Shown: positions 57,360-64,000 of the stretch, piece by piece
Layout: every line of letters starts with the position of its first letter
Position numbering within the stretch: position 1 is the stretch's first letter
NCBI RefSeq assembly: GCF_000003195.3
Contig: NC_012872.2
Coordinates: 21,621,915-21,685,914, forward strand
DNA from: Sorghum bicolor
Lineage: Eukaryota; Streptophyta; Magnoliopsida; Poales; Poaceae
Direction of reading: 5' to 3'
Length of the DNA: 64,000 nucleotides
Made by a program: the position numbers and the translations under genes
Notes under the pieces: generated by a model
The model's input: the letters and a program-made list of their open reading frames with translations, nothing else
The model's database searches: none
Told to the model about the DNA's origin: nothing

Positions 57360-58315
57360 CAAATAACAGTGATATCCCCTCAACTCCTCTCTCCCTCACG
57401 CAAACACCAGAGAGGGGGTGCGCCCACATCTCCTCCACATCTTCCACCATGGACGCTCCCTTCTCTTCTCTCCAACTTCCTCTCCATCCTCTGCAACAAA
57501 ATTGAAAGCAAACATGGTATGATTCTGCTCTGCCACTTTGTTCATCATTTCAGAGACCGAACAAACCATCAGCGAACACTGTTGCTCCTAATCCTTGCTG
57601 CAGTAAGGTCGTCCTCCCTCTCTATATCTTTGTTCGGTGTTTCCCTCAGCCCTCACCCCTCCCTTGACTTCTCTCTCGCAACACAGGAAGACCTGAATTG
57701 ATGGATCGCAGCCCCGTTCATCATCATCCCGGAGACTAAACTTGATATTAGAGAAGAATGTCATCGCTGTTGGTTTTGTACAAGGCATGGTGAGGACGCC
57801 CCTCCCTCTCCCCTCTCTGATCCTACACCAATTTCCCTTTCATTGACCCATTTGATGTTTTATCTGGCATAGTTTATCTCTAAAGCGGAATCGCTGCTGC
57901 CATTCATTTTGCCGCTGCACCCCTCATTCCAAAACCGAAACACGTCGATAATGATGTTGCCATCCTCCTCTGTAGAGAGCACATGGGCTGCAACCCAGGT
58001 GAGGTCGTCCCCTCTTTCTCTCTGAGTTTGGTAATCCATTTTCTGTCAATAACATTTCTCCATGATCACATTTACCTATCGTGTTTGCATCGGACAATCG
58101 AATCAACACTGCTATCTCCGCGAACATGCTGCTGCTGTCGTTCCCGGCGGCCATGTTGAAACCATCGCTGATCCTCACTTGCAGCAAGGTACCCCTCTCT
58201 GCGTATATTTCTGTAGGTGCTCTTTATTTTTCGTGTCTTTTAACCTCCTCATGTATCACAGGATTGTTCCCGCAGCGAATTTCTCGCAGTCCCAACGATC
58301 GGCAACTGCTATGCC

Positions 58316-58616
58316 GACTTTGGTCATCATCGTCTCACCGAGCACCTACGAGGTTGCTGCTATCCCCATGAACCTCAAATTGAGACCTTCTCCCATGTAT
58401 CTATATGTTTTGATGTCGCTCGCTGCAAGATATGTGTCATAGTTCGAGTATGATTGATCCATGACAGACTTTGGTCCTCATCGTCTCACCGAGCACCTAC
58501 GAGGTTGCTTCTATCCCATGAACCTCAAAATGAGACCTTCTCCCATGTATCTATATGTTTTGATGTCGCTCGCTGCAAGATATGTGTCATAGTTCGAGTA
58601 TGATTGATCCATGACA
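58316..58616. repeat. 151-bp tandem duplication in solo LTR G
   Basis: 58316-58466 is repeated at 58467-58616 with only a few differences. The unit starts GACTTTGGTC and ends GATTGATCCATGACA. Confidence 0.92.
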
Positions 58617-61600
58617 ATTTCTCATACAAAAATGTGTTGCTGTCTTCACGGACAGCTCTGATGCCTCCTTGTAGGAACAGCGTTCCTCACTGATCCATCA
58701 CTCCAATCATCAAATCCTTTGACCATGATATTCTTCATAAAGTTGTACATGCCTATGCCAAATTTCGTGGACAGCAAGTCCAATACAAAAGAGTTACAAT
58801 AATTTTTGTGCTTACTCCCAAAAACCTTGCAGCCGCACTGCTGCTGGTTGGCATGCGTATTCTCGTTATTCCATTGATCCAGTGACAATGTCTTTCAACC
58901 ACAGCGTGTTTCATATCCCTACACACACCTCTGAGAAATTTTGTGGCAATAGGATTCAATATAAAAGAGATATCATTTTTATTGTGCTCGCTATCTTTGC
59001 TGCCCTGCAGCCGTGGTGCCGCCAGTTGGCGTGTGCATTCCCTAAAATCCGTCACTCCATTTGTCAAATCCTTTTACCCAGTTGTGTACCATGAACCTGC
59101 ACATGCCTCTACAAATTGGTTCAGCCAGACATGCCATGATGGCCAAGATTTTGAGGTCGCAATCTTTGTTACCCTCGCTGTCCAAACAACCATGCCACAC
59201 AGTTTTGTAATTGCATCCTCCCACTCAACAATGCTCCAAAAGACTTTCCCATTTGCCAGCATATTCTATATAGTCCTTAACATTTGTACAGAATGGATCA
59301 TCAATTGGTTCTGTGATTCCCCTGCTGCTTTTGATAATAATTTACTTATCCACAGATATGCATATTCTCTATGCATATTGTTTCGTCATGTTTCTCATTA
59401 AATCCATATCAAAAGTGCTACACCGTCCAGCTCAAGTGTGTGTTTCATAGCTGCACATAATCCAACAAACTATAGTTCCCATATGATCATCATATTCCCA
59501 GCACTTTGACATGGTGTGTTCCAAAATATGCACTACATAAACCCTAAATTCAATCCTCATATCAGTAAGGAGTCATCAGCATGCAAACCTTCTATGCAAC
59601 CTCATCATTAGCCTTGTTTCTTTGATCGCCTTGCTGCTGGTCAATTCCAACTATCACCATAATTGTTCTTGTGTCTTCATGTTCTATGATCGGGAATATA
59701 TATTCTGGACATGTATCTCACATACCACCTCACTCTTGCATAGCCACTGCCATGCATATGATTCCTCTCATCATACTTGCATAGTCATCCGTGTGATCAA
59801 GCCCTTAAATCATCATATGCTTACTTCATTCTTCATAATCTCTAGTCTAACTTGTATACAATCCTTCGCCAATTACTCTTCATCTATAAATCCTTATTCT
59901 CAAGTCTTTCAAGTTAGCCCACATACATCATGGCTATTCTATTCCTATCATTTACCGAACCCTCTAACTTCTACCTTTGATCCTTCATACCCTTTTATAG
60001 TAGTTTTGCTTAGTTGTTTTTGCGCTCAACAATCATAGTTACAAGCCCTACGTGTTATAAAACCTTTATATGATGTTTTACAATGATTGATGTACTGTTT
60101 TTAGGCTTGTCTGTGATGCTTGCGATGATTGTTGCTATCGTTACAAGAGGAGCTCTACAAGGATGATGAAGAAGTTGGCTAAGTTTGAGCAACAGTTGAA
60201 GGCAAGTGTAACATGAGTTCCCTTGTTACCTAATAAATATTTAATCACCTCTTCATGTCCATGTGTCTAATATGATAAACCTCTAAGGACTTACCTAGAA
60301 ACATTGTTATCCTGAATTTCTTGTTACCATGGGTTATGCATATCGGTAGTTTGCTTAGTCTGCAATCACCAAACTATATAATATTAATACTGATTAATGA
60401 TTATGGAATCAATATTATAATGATGCTTTCTAGCAATATGGATATCAGGGGGCTAGAGCATTGGGCCTTTTTGGATGCTCTAGTCTGCCCTTCGTAAGGA
60501 CTGAATCTTAAAGCGGCAACCCAGGACTTACAGTACAACCATGAGAATCACATGGCTCTGATCTTAATCAAGTATCTAGTACGTCTCTAGCTTGTTAGAG
60601 GTTACCGAAAGGCGCAAGAGGGGTGTGCCTCGTGGTGTATAGTTTTGCTCCTACCTTTGTGTGTACAGTGCCGCAACCACATGTGCCTCTTGGAGGAGGT
60701 CTCTATGCACACTTGCCGCTGAAACCTCGCGGCCACTAACTAGTTAGGGTGTCTAGTGAAAGGTTACGTAGTGATCCCTACCGACTTACCTTGGAAGTGA
60801 GTTAAGAGGTTGGCCCCCTCGGGCAAAGGGCAATCACGACTCATGGGTAAAGATATACATACTCTGCAGAGTTATAAAAACTGATATATCAGTCGTGCTC
60901 TCGGTCAAGAGCGGCCTGGATCCTTTTCGAGATAGATGGTTCTATGGATGGGTTGGGTGATGAGTAATGTTGATGTTAATTATACTTCTCACCTTGGGAG
61001 CTTAAGCATAACCTAGAAACATAGGTCTAATAATAAAATATGACCAACTAAAAATGCTAATCGCAGTCAAACCAAGTCAAGCCTTTCGAGCCTTGCATCC
61101 CCTCATATTATACTTGTTGAGTATGGTGCGCTCACACTTGCTTTACATTCAACAATCAAAAATCCTGGATGGGTACCAGATGGTCAGTCAAAGGTGGAGA
61201 TGTTCCAAGAGAACTAGGCGAGTGTACCCCCAGTCAACCGTCCCTGTGGAGTATGGAGACCCAAAGTAAAGATTAAGAGTAGGTTTCGCTATGCTTTGTA
61301 ATAGATGTAAGCCTTGTTGTAACTATGTTCTGATATATAATAAAGCATTGTTCATGATATTCTCCATATTTGTCGCTATATGTGTCGTGTGGACATCCTG
61401 GGCACACATATAGTTAGCACTTGGTCTTCTTTGGAAAACCAGGTGCGACAGAGCACCAGATGTTCTGAGTGCATCTGGTGTGAGGGGGTTTTGCAGCCCT
61501 CTCTGTGCATGACTCTAGTGAGCACCAGATGTGTCCGATGCTCTGAGTTCAGTGAGGTCTTGAGTTTGTAGAACTCTCTACGCACGAGACTGGTGAGTAC

Positions 61601-62651
61601 CGGACGCGTCTGGTGCTCACATGGTCGCGTCCGGTGGTCTGCAAGTGGCTGTTAGAGTTCAACGCATGAGATTCAATGTTTGACACGTGGCTAACATCTG
61701 TGCACCAGATGTAGGGGGTCGAGCGTTCGTGGCTCCATGCTGAGCATCTGGTGCTCCCGATTTCAGCCTAGTGACAGAGCCAATGGCTCTATCTCTTTAG
61801 GCTCTCTCTTGCACATTTGATTAATTATGACATACATTGAGCTAGAGAACACCCCTTCCACTCATATCCTTGCTTGATTGCTAATCTTAGTGAGATTGAG
61901 TGAGATTCAAGTGCATTGCATTGAGAGTTGCATCTAGTGGCACTTAATCCTTGAGTTTACTGTGGATTTCTTGTTACTCTTGGGTGTTTCCCGACACCCT
62001 AGATGGCTTGGAGCAGCGGAGGTGTAGAGCTTGTGATTGGAGATTGTTTCGAGCCTCACCAAGTCATTTGTGAGGGGTTCTTGAGCCTTCCCCACAGGAG
62101 ATCGCAATTGGCTACTCTAGTGGATTGCTCCTGGCTTGGAGGATCCCCATCTTGTGAGTGGATGTGTGGCACCCACTAAGGGTTTGGCTTTAGATTGCCA
62201 ATTAGTTCGTGATGCATCAAGTGGGTGTATCGCCATAATGAGGACTAGCTTGCCAGGAAGCAATTAAACCTTGTTAAAAAAATCTTGTGTCATCTCTTGC
62301 CGAGGATTCTCTTGTAATTGTGATTGATTGATTGGTTATATATATCTACTCTACAATGTTGGTATAACAATCACTCCTCTCTTCTTTACTTATGTGCATA
62401 CCTTGCTAGTTGTATAGCTTGTTTAGCTTAGCAATCTTGTTTAGGAGTGTAGCTAGCTTCTAGTTATGCTTTATTGTAGTAACTTAGTGTTTAGCCTTCT
62501 TGCTAGACTTGTGTATGTGGCCTGCATAGCTTAGTTGTGCTAGTGCTAGAATAGCTTCGCCATTTATTTTTCTAATCAACTTGTTTAGTTGAAGTTTGTA
62601 GAAAATTTAAATTTGTTATTCACCCCCCTCTAGTCATTTAGACCTTTCAAG

Positions 62652-62663
62652 TGGTATCGGAGC
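62652..62663 (+). promoter_or_regulatory. Primer-binding site, initiator Met-tRNA type
   Basis: TGGTATCGGAGC, two bases after the copia-type LTR end, is one base from the usual TGGTATCAGAGC. Confidence 0.8.
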
Positions 62664-62666
62664 CCA

Positions 62667-63877
62667 TGAAAGGTCCAAATGGCGAAAGGGGAGTGAATAG
62701 CCTATTTAAATTTTCTACAAACATCACTAAGCAAGTGAGTTAGTAAAACAAATGGTGAAGCAATTCTAGCACTAGCTCAACTAAGTTATGCAAGCCACCT
62801 ATACAAACTAGTACAAGGCTAAACACTAAAGCACAACAACAAGAGAAGGCTAGTTACACTCCTAAACAAGAAAACTAAACTAAATAAGCTACACAACTAG
62901 CAAAATATACAAGTAAGTAAGGGAGTGGAGAGTGATGGTTATACCAACATTGTAGAGTAGAGATATATCCAACCAATCACTCACAATCACAATCACAATA
63001 GAATATCCTCGGCAAGAGATGACACAAGATTTTTACCGAGGTTCACTTGCTTCCCGGCAAGCTACTCCTCGTTGTGGCGATACACCAACTTGATGGATCG
63101 CGAGCTAATTGGCAATCCAAAGCCAAAACCTCAGCGGGTGCCGCACATCCACTCACAAGACGGGGATCCTCCAAACCACGAGCAATCCACTACAGTAGCC
63201 AATTGCGATCTCCCGTGGGGAAGGCTCAAGAACCCCTCACAAGTCACTTGGTGAGGGTCGAAACAATCTCCAATCATGAGCTCAACACCACCGCTGCTCC
63301 AAGTCGTCTATGGTGTCGGGAAACACCCAAGAGTAACAAGAAATCTAGAGCAAACTCAAGAATCAAGTGCCACTAAATGCAACTCTCAAAGCAATGCACT
63401 TGAATCTCACTCAATCTCACTAGGATGAGCAATCAAACAAGGAGATGAGTGGAGGGAGTGTTCTCTAGCTCAATGTATGCCTCAAGTAATCAAATGTGCA
63501 AGAGAGAGCCTCCCAAAGCTAGCCTCCAACTATTTATAAGCCCCTCAAAGAAACTAGCCGTTGGCTGTTTTCACTAGGCTGAAATCAGGGGCACCGGACG
63601 CTACTAAGTGAGCACGGGACGCTCGACTCCCTTCGTCCGGTGCACTGGAGTTGGCCACGTGTCCGTCCTGAATCTCGCGTGTCAGATCCTAACGGTCACC
63701 TGCGGATCACCGGACGCTCTGCAAGTCCACACCGGACGCATCCGGTGCACACCGGACTCATGCGCAGAGAGTTCCGCAAACCTGCGGCTCACCGGACGCT
63801 AAGCACCGGTAGCGTCTGGTGCTCACCGGACCCATGCACAGAGAGGGTCGCAATACGCCCGCACATCGGACGCTAAC
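62667..63877 (-). repeat. Second copia-type LTR in inverted orientation
   Basis: It begins TGAAAGGTCC, the inverse of the ACCTTTCA end at 62649. It is the reverse complement homologue of 61451-62649: the Met-tRNA LTR 3' end, the GCAAGAGATGACACAAGAT block and the ACCGGACGC-rich block follow in reverse order. Divergence is clearly visible in the distal part, so it is not a perfect palindrome. It is cut at 63877 by another LTR start. Confidence 0.75.
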
Positions 63878-64000
63878 TGTTGGGTATTCTTAACATCATT
63901 ACCAAAAGTAGACTAAGTTCTCTAAATCTAGTAACGGTGCCAAAAATGCCAAACCTATCCCTCACACCACTTAAGCCAAGTTGTCATCCCCAGCATGATA
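63878..64000. repeat. Start of a further LTR (window-truncated)
   Basis: TGTTGGGTATTCTTAACATC interrupts the inverted copia LTR and has the look of a Ty3/gypsy LTR start. A 5-bp TSD would be CTAAC (63873-63877). The other end is outside the window. Confidence 0.4.

Larger units (their letters stand above)
55766..61450 (+). repeat. Solo LTR G, 5685 bp, Ty3/gypsy type
   Basis: It begins TGTCACACC and ends GGTGCGACA, near-perfect inverted termini. Flanks are GTGCA (55761-55765) and GAGCA (61451-61455), one mismatch from a 5-bp TSD. It has no internal domain, primer site or second LTR. The 3' part has polyadenylation-like AATAAAGC (about 61340). About 56.1-60.0 kb is strongly pyrimidine-rich on the plus strand, with diverged internal repeats. 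No ORF is supported. Confidence 0.6.
55054..62649 (+). repeat. Ty1/copia-type LTR (Maximus/SIRE-like), split by solo LTR G
   Basis: The first part, 55054-55765, starts TGAGTAGCTCAAAGCCCAAG. The second part, 61451-62649, ends CTAGTCATTTAGACCTTTCA and is followed by the PBS TGGTATCGGAGC. Both parts are rich in CACCGGACGC/CACCAGATG-like motifs, and the second part is homologous to the inverted LTR at 62667. Without G the LTR would be about 1.9 kb. The clade assignment is by LTR style and PBS only; no coding region is present. Confidence 0.65.

Noticed and set aside
58062..58442. 126-codon ORF as a gene at the 151-bp duplication
   Set aside because: It overlaps another ORF in a different frame and no motif is present; the tandem duplication explains the repeat.
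59622..60038. 138-codon ORF in solo LTR G and other ORFs between 56.4 and 59.4 kb
   Set aside because: They are low-complexity frames produced by the pyrimidine-rich strand (Ser/His/Leu-rich), without motifs and located inside an LTR.

Overview
The window is nuclear DNA from a grass, most likely a panicoid/PACMAD species. This is inferred from the retrotransposon types, the primer-binding sites and the CACTA transposase. I see no cellular gene. Almost everything is transposable elements nested inside one another, and most insertions can be placed to the base from their target-site duplications (TSDs).

Layout. Positions 1-3849 hold part of a minus-strand Ty3/gypsy Tat-type element (called T1 here): gag/protease, its LTR (3308-3776), and then 73 bases of Tat internal sequence on the far side of that LTR. 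From about 3.85 to 53.854 kb runs one minus-strand CACTA (En/Spm-like) transposon. Its right terminus is intact (53841-53854); no matching left terminus is visible. Two large insertions interrupt its tnp2-type transposase. (1) Chromovirus C (6538-30023, TSD GGAAC, 3.9-kb LTRs, minus strand, Met-type primer site, chromodomain integrase, Tekay/Del-like) itself carries element B (10976-20332, TSD ATTGC, plus strand, Athila-like, intact 1464-codon gag-pol). (2) Element F (31911-51403, TSD GCGTG, plus strand, non-autonomous relative of B) carries element E in its left LTR (33079-45057, TSD CTCAC, minus strand, Tat lineage with dual RNase H and a spliced antisense gene). E is thus in F, which is in the CACTA.

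Right of the CACTA are a gag-like fragment and an LTR-like promoter block (53855-55053). Next comes a Ty1/copia-type LTR (55054-62649) split by a 5.7-kb solo LTR (G, 55766-61450). A second copia LTR lies in the opposite orientation 17 bp beyond it (62667-63877), and the start of another LTR lies at 63878, cut by the window edge.

How the parts work. B looks the most intact: LTR promoter, Asp-tRNA primer site, unbroken gag-pol, then a second internal promoter-like block and a small coiled-coil ORF. F shares LTR and 3' noncoding features with B but has only protease-like ORFs, so it probably depends on a B-like helper. E has a full-length gag-pol frame closed only by nonsense codons. C and the CACTA transposase are decayed.

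The main points for a second look are: a histone-H3-tail-like start in the pre-gag ORF of C; paired GC-rich motifs with a fixed 21-bp spacing in the LTRs of B and F and, inverted, in B's internal promoter; three covarying RNA hairpins shared by B and F; the antisense gene of E; a zinc-finger/membrane gene in the CACTA; and an inverted repeat of CACTA gene ends. Divergence figures are by-eye counts.
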